64,000 bases of DNA from Sphagnum magellanicum (lineage: Eukaryota; Streptophyta; Sphagnopsida; Sphagnales; Sphagnaceae): assembly GCA_021904315.1 (NCBI GenBank), contig CM038915.1, positions 15,996,001 to 16,060,000 on the forward strand, read 5' to 3'. The notes beneath the pieces are model-generated. The model saw only the letters and a list, made by a program, of their open reading frames with translations, did no database searches and was not told where the DNA came from. The position numbers were made by a program, and so were the translations under genes. This document shows, one piece after another, positions 47,131-59,189 of the stretch. The first letter of the stretch is position 1; each line of letters opens with the position of its first letter.

Positions 47131-48370
47131 CCATAGTATAATTACTACAAAATCTATGCCACTAGGCCTAGAAGGAAATCCTCCAAAACCCCCAAGGGGT
47201 GCTACAATAGAAGTTGTGCAACCTATAGTACCCTATTCCAGGCCTTTCATGAAACCACTAAATTATCTTGAGTATAAGAAAAACTTTGATCTAGATGTTC
47301 ATGTATGAATATTCAAAGCCACTATCAAAGCTAACGGTGAAATGGTAGATGAAGAAATAGCCAATTTGTTCAATTTTACATTGAGAGATAACACATCTAA
47401 TTCATGTAACAACTATATGCGAGATAATCCCAATTGTAGATTTGCAGATTTAGAACAAGCTTTCTATAGATGTTATTGGATAGTACAAAATGATGAACAT
47501 GTATATCTACTACTAAAGAACCTGAAATAGGAATCCACATAAAGAGTTGAGGTGTACTATGAAAGACTACTAAAATTGGGTAATAATTTATAAACACATA
47601 CTATTTACAATTTTTCAACCAAAGTATTCCGATTAAGATTATAGTCTTATTTACGCATTACCAATGTTGGAATGAAGTGTGAGACTTTGCAATAACACAA
47701 AGAGTCAGCGTTAATCTATGAAGAAGGTATTTCTATGCTTGAAGCACATAGTGCACTTTCTATACCATAAACCACAGGGATAGGTTACGTAGCTATAGGA
47801 AACCAAATAGCCGCAAAACAAAGTATGTACTATACTAACTATCATCACACAAATCACAATGTGGAGACCTGCGAAAATAAGAAGAAGGAGATTCATGTTA
47901 TAGCTATTACTGGAGTTACCACTCAGGCTAGTAAACCTCCAATACCACTAAACTATCCTTGTCATATTTGTGGAATAGTGGGTCACAAATTGACAATTTG
48001 CCCAAGAAATTACCTACTTTTACAATTGGAAAATGGACAACTAGTTGGGCAAGAATTCCAAACTCCATAAAACTTACAAACCTAACAAAACTTCAAGAAG
48101 TACCTTCTACTTCTCCAAGTAAAATCATTTTTGTAGAGGAGATTTTTCAAGATATCAGTAAGCAGATGTTGGAAACAAATTATACCCTGAACCTTGGACA
48201 ATTGATAAAAATAACAATAGATTTGAAAAAATACTTGTGGCAGAAAATGAAAACTAATAAACCAGATATGAACACCAAGGCAGTAAATGAAAAAGCAATT
48301 ACATTTGTAGTACTTGATATTAGCACAACAATAGTGGCCATATATAATCACATGGCTATAATTCAAGTAT
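47130..48370 (+). pseudogene. gag of the outer Ty3/gypsy element
   Basis: Frame fragments at 47200-47580 match a retrotransposon gag core: F-N-F-T-L-R-D-N, C-N-N-Y-M, L-E-Q-A-F-Y-R-C-Y, V-E-V-Y-Y-E-R-L-L-K-L. A zinc knuckle C-H-I-C-G-I-V-G-H-K-L-T-I-C lies at 47959-48000, followed by a frame change into 47959-48372. Gag packages element RNA. The frame is broken by stops (for example the TAG at 47527) and by shifts. It differs in sequence from the gag at 34 kb, so it is a related lineage and not a duplicate. Confidence 0.88.
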
Positions 48371-48372
48371 AG

Positions 48373-48835
48373 ATTGATAGAAATACAATTGGTGATGTTC
48401 TCTTGGATGGGGGATCTGGGGAAAATATTAACATAGAATAATTAAGAGCTAGGTTAATATTACTTAAACCAAAACCTACTCCTTATAATCTGCAAATGGA
48501 AAATCAAACTATAACCAAACCAATAGGATTGATCACGTATTTAAGGATGTATGTTCATGGTATACCATACATAGCTACCTTTACAATCCTATAGAACATT
48601 GTTGTAGATTCCAATTATTACATGTTGTTTGGTAGACCCTGGTTCAAAGATTCTAAAGTCACACATGATTGGGGAAATAACATGATCACAATACAGGGGA
48701 ATGGTACAATCCGAACCATAGTTGTGATTAAACACTTGGGCATTAACTTAAAAAGACCAAAGGTTTTATTGTGCTTTGATTATAAGAATGGCATTATAGA
48801 TGAGGAAGAGGATTTAATATTTACTAATGATTGAG
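48373..48835 (+). pseudogene. Retropepsin-like protease region of the outer element
   Basis: V-L-L-D-G-G-S-G (about 48395-48418) corresponds to the D-S/T-G active-site loop, here with Gly after Asp. It is followed by L-F-G-R-P-W-F (about 48627) and H-D-W-G, as in the C-terminal half of gypsy proteases (family knowledge). Stops at 48438 and about 48592 break it. The frame 48622-48834 is the open C-terminal part. In a live element this enzyme would cleave the gag-pol chain. Confidence 0.8.
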
Positions 48836-49189
48836 CTATTTTCTATTGGTACAATTAGTTTGCCATTAGAAACTCTAAAGACTGTGGTAGTTAGTATAGT
48901 ACAAACAAAGAAAAATATAGAAACCATAGATGCCATAGCAGAGCCCTCTTGTAATTCCAGAAATAATGTCGAAACTATCCTTGATAATAAACTTGAAGTT
49001 AGTTTATAAGATAAGGTGTATCCTTTAACATATTATCACCACATCTAGGTCAAGTGTAAATTGACGAGACACCAACAAAGATTCAAATACAGGAACTACA
49101 AATTGTAGGTTGGACATTAATCGAAAAACAATAGTTGTTGCTAATCAATTTGGGAACAACCTAAAATCCTCATGCAATAAAGGTGGATG
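48836..49189 (+). other. Protease-RT linker, decayed
   Basis: A short open frame (48827-49009) and broken frames lie between protease and RT, collinear with the usual linker of gypsy pol. No motif was recognised. Confidence 0.4.
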
Positions 49190-50000
49190 CTTAGTTGATT
49201 AAAGAAAGCCTAAATTCTTTGAAGAAGCTATTACTAGAATATAAGGACATATTTGCATGGACTTACAAGGACCTAAAAGATGTACCTCCAAAATTGGCAC
49301 AACATCATATTGAGTTGGATATAGCAATCCCACTAACACATTAGGCAAGGTATAAATTGAATCCAAACTATGTTGTAGCCATTAAACAATATATAGACAA
49401 ATTGTTAACAACATGATTTATCAAGCACGTAAAAGAAGCCACATGGTTATCACCAATTGTGGCAATACCCAAGAATAATGGAAAATTTAGAATTTGTGTA
49501 GAGTTCATAAAACTGAATGTAATTACCAAGAAAGATCCTTACCCTTTGCCATTCATAAATGAAGTTTTGAATACAATCATAGGGCATGATGTTTATTCCT
49601 TTTTAAATGGATATTCTAGATATCATCAGATATCTATAGCACCAAAAGACAAATACAAAACAACCTTTGTAATAGATTGGGGAGCTTTTACTTGGGTAGT
49701 AATGCCTTTTGGAGTTAAGAATGGACCTCCTACTTATCATAGGGTAATGAAAAAAACAGGGATTATTTAAACAAATTCATGAAAATATTTCTAGATGATT
49801 TTATGGTTTATAGTAATATGGACATTCGTCTACAGAAATTTATATTGTGCTTTTAGAAGTGCAAGGAGTTTGGGATTAGTTTGAACCCATATAAGTGTGC
49901 CTTTATGGTATTTTCAAGGATGATACTAAGGTTTATTGTTTCCAAAGAGGGTAAATTACCAAATCTTAAGAAAATCCAAGCCATAGTTTAAATGTTTATA
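49190..50000 (+). pseudogene. Ty3/gypsy reverse transcriptase
   Basis: Clear RT motifs appear in order: W-L-S-P-I-V-A-I-P-K-N-N-G-K-F-R-I-C-V (49444-49500), Y-P-L-P-F-I-N, Y-S-R-Y-H-Q-I-S-I-A (about 49612), K-T-T-F, V-M-P-F-G-V-K-N-G-P-P-T-Y (about 49700), then after a frame change F-L-D-D-F (about 49790), the active-site box where most gypsy elements have Y/F-x-D-D. The longest open piece is 49459-49770. Several stops and at least one frameshift, next to the A-run at 49749, inactivate it. Confidence 0.95.
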
Positions 50001-50534
50001 CTTGCAAACCCATAATAGATTCAGGTGTTCAATGGAATGGTTCAATTCTATAGATGTTTTATCAAGAATTTTGTATTCATAATGGCCCTAATTACCAAAC
50101 TCATGAGGAGGACATAACAATTTCTATGGATGTCAAAATGTTTAGCAACATGGGAACTTATTTAGCAGGAATATGTAAAAGCACCCCTTTTGATATCTCT
50201 TAAAATTTTGGGATGTTGAGTTTCATGTGCATACATGTGCATCTTTATTAGTTGTAGGTGCCATGTTAACTTAAAATTTAACAAGAAAACATGACCAACT
50301 TGTTGTTTATGCCTCTAGATCACTAAATAGTGCTGAGAAGCACTATAGTACCATAGAACGTGAAGTATTAAGTTCTGACATTACCTTTTGGGTAATAAGT
50401 TTTTTTTTTATGCAGATCATACTTTGGTTTATTTAGTAAACAAACCACAAATCTCAATACATATTGCCATATGGTTATTGTTGTTTTTGGAATATGAATT
50501 TATTGTAGTATACAAACTAGGCCATACACATGTA
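50001..50534 (+). pseudogene. RNase H region of outer pol, cut by a CACTA insertion
   Basis: Fragments of the RT-RNase H connection (about 50030-50200) and the RNase H C-terminal part (Y-A-D-H-T-L-V-Y-L-V-N-K-P near 50415-50455, then F-I-V-V-Y-K-L-G-H-T-H-V up to 50534) are readable across several frames. The chain is interrupted exactly at 50534/50535 by the CACTA element and resumes at about 52604 with V-A-N-A-L-F-R-L, the usual linker toward integrase. Confidence 0.85.
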
Positions 50535-52602
50535 CACTAATAGAAAATGACAATTTTGCAACTGGTCCTTGTGACTAATTTTTAGTTGCAACCGACATTT
50601 GCAACTAAAATCCTAATAGTCGCGTTGGACAAGTCACATTGACACTAGTCACAAACGACATCAAATTTTGGATGAATTAAAAACATTTTTAGTCGTAAAC
50701 GATTTACAAATAAAAAGTTTATCCCATATGTTCTGGCTTTCATTCTCATCTTGAAAAGTATATAATTAAATAGGTAAGTGACAACAAACTAGTTAACTAA
50801 TGAACTAATAAATCAACTAATTAACTACTAAAAATAATTATTATTTAATGAATAAAATATATAAATAAATTAATAAATTGTTAATTAACAACTAAATTAT
50901 AAACTAATTATTTATTTATAGTAATAATCATCAATATATTATGATTATTCAATTAATTATATTATTAATTATTATAAAATATTAAATAATTTATAAGCTA
51001 AATAAATAGCAATAATATTTAATTTAAATTATATATTAACTATAATGATCTATCAACCAATTTGATTAACTAATAATTAATTACTTATTAATAACTAATT
51101 AATCATTATTTCATAACCAAAAAAATTAGTATAATAACTGAAATATTCAGTAATTACTAATTATTAACTATTAATTATAAATATTTAGTATTATTTTTAT
51201 TTAATAATATAATTAAAACCTAGCCTAAGCTAACTACTTTATTATTATTATTCCCATTATTATTTTCGCTTTAATAGTTAATAAGAAATATAAATGTAAA
51301 TATTTAATAGTAAAAATAACATTAATTCAATTATTATTGTAGCTAGTTGGTAATCAAGGTTAACTATTTTATTTTTATTATTCATATTATTACTTCACTC
51401 ATTATAGCTATTTATGAACTATCACAATAAATATTTCATATTTTTAATATGTGTATTTTTCCTTCCAAAATAATTTTTGCATTTGTATAATAATTTATTA
51501 GATTTCCATTTTAACTACTACTGTAATTATAATAAAATAAAATAATAAAATAAAAATAAAAATTATATATCAGTAATTGATTATAATCATTGAGTAATTC
51601 ATAATTAGTACATATTAATTATAAATTTGAAACATAAAAACTTAAAACTATATATTATTTTTCTTGGTAATTATTATAATATAGTAATATTTCATAATTG
51701 ATTACTTATAATAATAATAATGTAATTTGTAACTAGCCTAAGTTAGCTATTTTATTATTATTATTATATGTGATTATGTCACTTGTGAAAGCTATTATGA
51801 TTAATTTTGTTTAATAAATAAAATTCTTAATTCTTAATAAGTACATTAGTCATTTAAAATAATAAGCATATAATCATATAATAATATATATTTAGTAATT
51901 ATTTCAGTAATTATTTTTCCTATCATTCTAATATCATCATCATTATGATCATTTTGTAGTAAAATATTACTGTTTTAAAAATTGAGTCAAAGATAATTTT
52001 GAAATTCAATTTTTTATTAGATGTAATTAATATAATACATAATATAATATAATATAATATGATAATGACAATAAATGTCATTTGTAATAATTTAAAGAAG
52101 TATAATAAGATGGTGTGGATAAATTTGTAACATGGGCACAATATATTTGATAAATATCTTACATAAAATTTGAATATATTCAAAATATACACTAATTAGT
52201 GTAACCATAATATCAAGGCCATTTATGCTAATAATAATACTTGAATACACATATAATATGGTTGTTCATATATGTTCAAAATATACATTTATAAATCCTA
52301 ATACACCCAATTATATTCCTTTGAATTCACAAAATACACCTTTGTATATTCATAGGGTTGCAACTAAATTGGTCACATTTGTGATTAATGGGACATAAAT
52401 TGTTCTTCTTGGATGAAAAACCAAACTAAATGTTATTCACATGTAAGGGTGAACATCAAAATAATCAATTAGTTGCAGTGTAATCGCAAATATGACCAAC
52501 ACAATAAATAGTTGCAAAAATGTCCAAATGTAGTTGCAAATAGCTAATAGTCGCATGTAGTCACAAATAAAGTGGTTACATTTTGGCCAATTTCTACTAG
52601 TG
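50535..52602. mobile_element. CACTA-type element, 2068 bp, non-autonomous, splitting pol
   Basis: It starts CACTAATAGAAAATGACA and ends TTTCTACTAGTG (complement CACTAGTAGAAA). GTA precedes the left end (50532-50534), and GTA follows the right end after one extra A (52604-52606). Subterminal TAGTTGCAA, AGTCGCA and AGTCACAA motifs cluster within about 200 bp of each end. The core is very AT-rich and codes for nothing recognisable; minus frames such as 51923-52192 are composition artefacts. The right terminal motif differs from the 43.5-kb element, so these are two CACTA families. Confidence 0.87.
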
Positions 52603-54250
52603 AGTAGCCAATGCACTATTTAGACTTCCGAATATTATAGAGCCAATTGGGGTACCTAATCAAACTATAGATGTTACACTGTTCATGTTATAACCAATAT
52701 GGTTGGAAAAGGTTAGGAATTATCTGCAAATGGGATAGATGCTTGGGATATTGATCAATATTCAAAAATAATGGTTGGTAAAAAAATATAACCTTTTACT
52801 TTACAAAAGGCCATCTTGTGTCACATGGGTCAAGACAATAGATTTAGACGTTATGTAACCACAGATGAAGCACATATAAATAGTATGGGAACTTTGTGAA
52901 AGAATTGGTGGAGGTCATTTTGTAATGGACATCATTGCTAAGAAGATTCTTGATGCAGGATATTGGTGGCTAAAATTATTTCATGGTGTTTTTGAATTTT
53001 GTAGATCTTGTGATGCATGCCAAAGAATTGGACGTTTAACCACACAAAGTTTGGCTAAATTGGTTACAACTTATTAAGGGAACGATTCATGAAATGGGGG
53101 CTAGATTTTTTTGGACCGATTAAACCCATAATACAGTTTACAAGTAAAAAATATATTCTTGTAGCCATAGATTATGCTACCAAATGGGTGGAGGTTAAGG
53201 CACTTAGAACCAACATTGCCGTTGTCACAACAAATTTTTTGTATGAATGTATTTTAATTAGGTTTGGCTGTCCACTAACCCTAGTGATAAATCAGGGAGT
53301 TCATTAGTTATGTCTCATAATAGAACGAGTAATAAAATAATGATGCTATTAAGTATCTTATTGATCATTTCTTGCTAAAACATGTGAGTTCTGCTACATA
53401 TTATCCATAAGGAAATAAACACGCAAAATCAACCAACAAGTTCACTGTTAGTTTCATTATTAAGCTAGTTAGTGAAAACAAGGTAGACTAGGAAGAACAT
53501 AAACCCACTGTGTTTTTCTCATATAAAAGGATTTATAAAGTAGCTATAGAGTATACTCCATACCAGTTAGTCTATGGATTGCATCCTCTCATATCCACGA
53601 AATACATTCTACCGGCATTTAATGGAGACCATAGAGATGCAAATCCTCTCAAAGTATTAACTAATACATTAACATAGTTGGGTGAAAATCCTTTAAGGTG
53701 TACCACATAGGATGAAAAGGGCCTAGTCCTTAATGCAATCCTTTTTTACCTTCTATTTTGATCCCCATAAAAAATAATGAATAAAAAGTTGTCAAAAATT
53801 TCAAGGATTATATTTTAAACTATTATAATTTTAGATTCCATCATAATCATCCATAAATGTGTTTTTACATGGTAAAAAAGGACTAGGTAAAGAAAACAAA
53901 AAAAGGTGATGATGTGACAAGATTTTGGTACACCTTAAACAATTTGCACCCAATTGGAAAAACTACATACTAATAAACTACATGGCAAGGAGACTATTGG
54001 GAATCAATAGTGGAATTGTGCTTTGTGGAGCTAACTTAAGTACACATAAAAGTAGTTCAAGTTTGGAGATCATGTACTTTGGTTTTCAAAAGGATAGAAA
54101 ACACATATTGGAAAATTTACCAAAAAGTGGTTTGATCCATTCAAAGTACATTTTTGTCTACCAAATAACATTGTGTCTTTGGTGACTTTAGATAAGTTTG
54201 ACCCAAACCCTATACTTGTAAATGTGAACAAGTGAAACCTTACCAATTTT
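52603..54250 (+). pseudogene. Ty3/gypsy integrase of the outer element
   Basis: A zinc-binding part (G-G-G-H-F and C-R-S-C-D-A-C-Q at about 53002) is followed by the catalytic core: W-G-L-D-F-F-G-P-I (about 53094), [11 protein letters not shown] and L-V-I-N-Q-G-V-H (about 53280; the second catalytic Asp normally in S/T-D-x-G reads Asn). A C-terminal part near 54055-54240 has F-G-D-H-V-L-W-F in another frame and K-F-D-P-N-P. No chromodomain follows. Integrase joins element cDNA to the chromosome. This copy is inactive because of the Asn change, stops and shifts. Confidence 0.92.
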
Positions 54251-57200
54251 TGGATGAAAAACCACGAACTATAGATTGATCTGAACCAGTATTAGGATGG
54301 ACAAAAAGATATTAGGATGGATGATAAGGAAGATGAACATTTGGATGAATCTATATTTATGGTACAAAATGGTACCAAACAATGGAACTTTTATGTAACA
54401 TATGAATTATGTTCATGTGAAGATCAAATTGGATGAAAAACATTCAATGATAGGTGGTAGTGCAAGAATAATCGCTTCAAATCCCAAAACCCTAACAAGT
54501 ACAAAGACACATCAAGGGGCATGAAAGGTAGTGGTGCCAATTAGCATGATGTTGACTACAAATAATTTTTTAAAAAACTTTTATAATATTCACACATTGT
54601 AGTAGATCAGAATGAAGGACAAAAGCTTGGTAAAAAAACTTTAAAAAAATATTCAAGAAAAGGAGGAAGATCATAAAAATTTGATTCATCGACAAAAATG
54701 AGAAGCACATGAAGTGCTTGTTGCAAAATTGTAAACGTAGGAGGTGGGTCACACTATGCAATGTGGAGTTGCAAATCCAACATTGCTTCAAGTTTGATTT
54801 CCAAAATTTTATCCATATTACAATCATGGGAGAAGGATTGAAATCACATTGTGGACTACAACATGCACAAGGAGTGACGCCAAGAAGTGGTTAAGGTTTC
54901 TAAAAGAACGTGAAATTTTGAGACCATAGGTGGAAGTAGAAACAATGGTGTTGATGAATTTAGAGGGAGAGGACGAAAACAACCTCTACTTTTTTCAAGT
55001 ATTGAGATAAACGATAGTTCCAACATCATAAGCATCTACAAAATTTTCACCATTGATTGTTCCAAGATCTTCAAAACCTAGTTCATTTAAGTCTGAAAAA
55101 ATAAAGTAAAGAAGTAACATCATGGCATGTCAAACTAGGTTTGTACTTTCACCAAAACTAGAGAGGTTGATTTTCACATCGATAGAGTAGACATATGCTT
55201 AAGAGTTGGAGAGAATTACAACATGGGTTAGTATGGTAGATGATGAAAAATGATGGGCATCTAGAGTTAGATTGGTAGGACTACTAGAACTATAGTGGAT
55301 AACACCACGTCATGATTGGCTATTGGAGTTTTTCAACACTTATTAGATTAAGGGAGAAACTCTATATGCAAAGATGGTAGAGAAAACTATTGTAGTCGAT
55401 AAGCATTTGATTGTAGATGTTTTCAAAATTTCCAACAAAGGTTGGAAAAAACAGAATAAACAAACAAGTAAATTGTAAAAGCCATGCTTTAGTGTATTAC
55501 CCTATTAGAAACGTATGTGAAGATAGAACAATGGAGTGTTAGTAAGATGAAGCTACCTTATGATATTCATCTTCCTGCACTAACTTAAGTCATTTATTAG
55601 AGGGATAAAGTCTATTATTTCAGTAACATAAATGTAATATCAATCATGATAACTATGTAAGGCAGTAAATTGGGCAGACACTTTGTTTAAATAACTATAG
55701 AGATAATTGATAAAATGGAAAACCTCCCAAACTAAGGACATGATGGGAACAATCAAGGTTGATCCAAAGAAAGATGTTTGTCATTGAGCATTAGTTATTG
55801 AGATTTTGATGGAGCACTTCTTCCTCAACACAATTCAATAGATTCCATTACAAGAGGTACTCGTTGGAGTACATGATGCATCTATTTCAGGGGTTAATAT
55901 TTTAGAATTGAGGGAATGTTTGCAACAAATTAAATGACCTCTTGCTTCGTCCAAAAAATCACCACAATAAATGTGGGCCAAGGAACAAAACATTACATAC
56001 AATTCAAAGGAAGAGGAAGAAGAGGAAAGACCTTTAATGACCAAAACATGGAAGCAGATGCGAGAAGCAATTCTCAACCCAGAAGTCTTGGCATCCCATA
56101 CCATACCAAGACCACAACAACCTTAGAAGGAGGCATAATGACCTGCACTAGTTGCAAAGATTCCAAACCCATAACATGTGGCCAAACAAGAACCATAGTT
56201 GGAGGGTTAAGTTGCTCAACAAATTCCACCACTTGTAGATCAAGACATACCATAGGAGCACCAAAGGGAGAAATTTGTATCTCCAAAAATAAATATAGTT
56301 GAGTGGTTTCCATCACGTTCTTCATCTCCCCAACATGATCAACGAGAGGTTTGGTTATAAACCACAGAATGGACTGCAAATCAAGAAGGTAAACCATCAT
56401 TTTCAATAGGGGTGTATGAATTAGGGGATAGATTTGACACATATAAGAGTGTAGGGCCATCTGTAGAAACATCTAGAGGCATAACTCTAGTTTTTCAAAC
56501 CACACACATAGGAAGATCATTATGTCAAGAGGTAGAGGAGGATTTGTGAATTATAAGACTATTCCAGCATGTAGCAAACTATAGTTAGAAGATGGAGTAG
56601 ACCAGAATTGAATTGTTAGGACTCAAATTGTTGTGTGAAAGGAATGAAGCAGAAAAGCAAGAGTTTGAGAGTAAAATTGCAATTACACAATAGGAGGTTC
56701 AAGATTTATAACATCAGATCCATGCAACTAAATTTTAGATCCATAAGACACTTTAGGTCAAGGAGAAATAACTGAACCAATTATAGATGGAGGTTATTGT
56801 GGTGCAACAAAATAAGGCCATTCTAGAGTAACAAATGTAGTTGTATGAAACAATAAAAGGAAAGAGGGATTTGCTAAAAGAAAATAAAGACAAAGAGGAT
56901 GCTAACTATTGGGCCCTGAAGAAAGAAGTAGATGATCTGGATACTAGATTTATAGCCTTGCAACAAAACAAGGAGAGTCTCCAATGACAAGAGTAGGTAC
57001 ATGAGACGGAAATTTTCAAATTCAAGGAGGAGCTTCCAATTATTGTGCATCAATAGGATGAAATTGTGAAGGAGAAGGACAAAACATAGGCTGTGTAACA
57101 TATCGATCTAGAAGCTATAGCACGATGCGACAAAGTTCAACAAAGTTCTAAACTCCATCATAACTATGGAGCCATATTTGTCCAAGTATAAATTGAAGGA

Positions 57201-57960
57201 GTATGATAATTTATTGATGCAAAACACGATTTTAAGGACTAAGCAAAAGTCCTTACAATTGCAGGCATCTAATGTTGACACTTGGTGGAACTTAGTTCAG
57301 GAGACGTTGCAAATAGATTTATAGACCTTGTTTGATGAACACAAGGCAGATGATGCCAACTCTAGAATAAGGCTTAAAACATACATGGAAGCATATCAAG
57401 AATTCAAATATGAATCACCTTCTGTAATTCTTGAGGACAACTTCAATACTTCAAATTTTAATTAGGATGAAACAAGTTTAGGTGGAGAGGCTCAGGAAGT
57501 TCAATCCAGTTCACTTATAGATTTGAGGGGAGGAAATACTATAGAAGAGGCTATGGATGAACATATTATAACACAAGTTGAAAGGTAGGTCTTAATAGAA
57601 ATCTCAATAGAACTAGAAGCACATGTATCTGCTCACACAAAGTCACCAGACTATGTTGTAATTGTAAATGTTTTTTTAACTACCTCATTTATTACAATAA
57701 TTGCAATATTAATATCTTCACAAGAGGAGGGAGATAAGGGCCACACATAGACCATTACAGAAGTACAATAACAGGAGCAACTGCAACAAACTCCACAAAT
57801 TGAGGAAATTCATGTCATGGAGGATCAATAGTCTATGGAACCACATAGTACAACTATATAGCAAACAACTACAGATTAAACATGGATCAGGGATGGTTTA
57901 TTATATAATTTATATATATTTTTAATTCATATATCTTTAACAAGATTTTGAGGACATAAT
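54251..57960 (+). pseudogene. Extra 3' frame of the outer element (unknown, partly coiled-coil)
   Basis: Between integrase and the 3' LTR about 3.6 kb of decayed plus-strand coding texture remains. 55290-55480 reads through fragments such as K-G-E-T-L-Y-A-K-M and D-V-F-K-I-S-N-K-G-W. 56630-57300 is Gln/Glu/Lys-rich and coiled-coil-like. 57400-57880 is acidic. The composition resembles 37.2-38.6 kb of the inner element. Extra 3' frames are known in Tat/Athila-type gypsy elements, some on the same strand; function is unproven. The minus frame at 56074-56472 and plus frame at 55934-56302 overlap here and are probably chance. Confidence 0.5.
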
Positions 57961-57967
57961 CTAAAGT

Positions 57968-57980
57968 ATAGGGGAGGTAA
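57968..57980 (+). promoter_or_regulatory. Polypurine tract of the outer element
   Basis: TATAGGGGAGGTAA ends at the 3' LTR start, as expected for plus-strand priming. Confidence 0.75.
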
Positions 57981-58468
57981 TGTTAAAGGCAAGACTACAT
58001 TATAGTAATTAAGCCATATAAGCATAAGCAATAAGTATTGTGATGTCCATTCTAAGATAGGTTGGATAGGGCAGGTTCAATACATACAAGGTAGGTAAGA
58101 ATAGGACTACTGAGGTGGAGTTCAAATGATGTTTTAGGTGGGAAAGTTGAAAAGGAATGAAGCTTTAAATATTTTGTTTAAAAAAAATTTGTCTTAAAAA
58201 GTTTTATGGAGGAGAAATGGGAGATACTTGAACAATTTTTGGAATTATAAAAAGTTGAGGAACAATGAACTTGGATATTTTGTTTTTTAATTAATTTTTT
58301 AAAATATTTTTATAAAAAAAAAATTCTTTGTAGCAATATAAGTAGTAAACTATGGTAGCATTTTGACATATTCGTAACTATGTGGATATTTAGGTTATGA
58401 AGATATGTTATTATGGAAAGTATCTTATATTTTTTTTGGATTTTTAGTATAGATTTTGTATAAAAAAG
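57981..58468 (+). repeat. 3' LTR of the outer element, 3'-truncated
   Basis: It starts TGTTAAAGGCAAG and aligns with 30640 onward until GATTTTGTATAA (about 58462). The last 85 bp or so of the 5' LTR have no counterpart, because a family A LTR fragment begins at 58471. Both partners are truncated at this junction. Confidence 0.8.
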
Positions 58469-58470
58469 TG

Positions 58471-59131
58471 TGGGAGTCCCAAATGTTTAAAGCCTTAATT
58501 AAAAGGGCAAACAAACACCAAATGGGGCCCCCAAGATACCATTGGAATTTTTTTGAAGTGTAGATGCCTAAAATGCCTTCACATTATTCATTTAGACTTG
58601 AAATGCATGAGTTATGATCAAAGGAAGGGCTAGGAGTAAAATAAATTCTCTCCTGACCACAAGTCCCCTTAAAGTAGGGATCAAATGATCTCTGATTAGG
58701 GTGTGTTATACACCATTGGAAATATTTTTTTGAGGGTTATTAGACATTGCTTTCACATGCTCCCAAAAAAAATTTGTTTTGAGGAGGATATGAATGTCCA
58801 AAGTTTCGGGACAATAGGAGTCCCAATTTTGGGACTCCTGGGAAAAAATGCCATTTAGATGTAGCCCCCGCATAAGGTCACAAAATATGCTATAGGGAAG
58901 GGAGTGGTCTCTCCTTTCAAAGGTTGTGGGGTGTGTAAAGCTTGTGCTTGAAGTTATCCCTATTAAATTTGTTGCAACACTTACATTCAACTTGCACTAA
59001 CAACCATCTTTCCTTGGTTATGCATGTTGGTTTCATCTTGAACTTTTGCTTTGAGTTGGTCCTAGTCCCATCCCAGAGCTCAAACACACCTTCCTACCCC
59101 TGAAGTGTTATGAACTAACGAATGTGCCCTA
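58471..59131 (+). mobile_element. LTR family A, copy 3, 5'-truncated, plus orientation
   Basis: It aligns with the transcribed strand of copies 1 and 2 from GGGAGTCCCRAATGTTTA onward: TGCCATTTAGATGTAGCC, CTATAGGGAAGG (58890) and, near the 3' end, GTCCTAGTCCCATCCC and GAAGTGTTATGAAC as in copy 2. About the first 75 bp are missing. It carries its own perfect inverted repeat at 58816-58839 (11-bp arms). It is the most diverged of the three copies by eye. Confidence 0.82.
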
Positions 59132-59189
59132 ATTTTTTTTTGTTTATGTTGTTTCACTTTGGGATCCACATTTGGGTTTCTTAAAGAAT

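Larger units (their letters stand above)
30640..58468 (+). mobile_element. Nested Ty3/gypsy retrotransposon, about 28 kb with insertions
   Basis: Direct repeats at 30640-31193 and 57981-58468 both begin TGTTAARGGCAA. The first is followed by a primer-binding-like site and the second is preceded by a polypurine tract, so they behave as the 5' and 3' LTRs of one plus-strand element. Between them lie, in family order, gag, protease, RT, RNase H, integrase and an extra 3' frame. The internal DNA also carries an LTR element (32055-40120), assorted DNA (40121-47000) and two CACTA elements. By eye the LTRs are near 80% identical, more diverged than the inner pair, as expected for an older outer element. 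No chromodomain follows the integrase, and an extra 3' frame is present, as in Tat/Athila-type lineages (inference). Caution: nothing proves that 31.2-32.05 kb and 47.1 kb onward were once contiguous. Confidence 0.72.

Noticed and set aside
51923..52192. Ile/Phe-rich minus frame
   Set aside because: Sits in the very AT-rich core of a non-autonomous CACTA element, with no motif.
56074..56472. 132-residue minus frame in the outer element 3' region
   Set aside because: Overlaps plus coding texture and shows no motif or conserved context.
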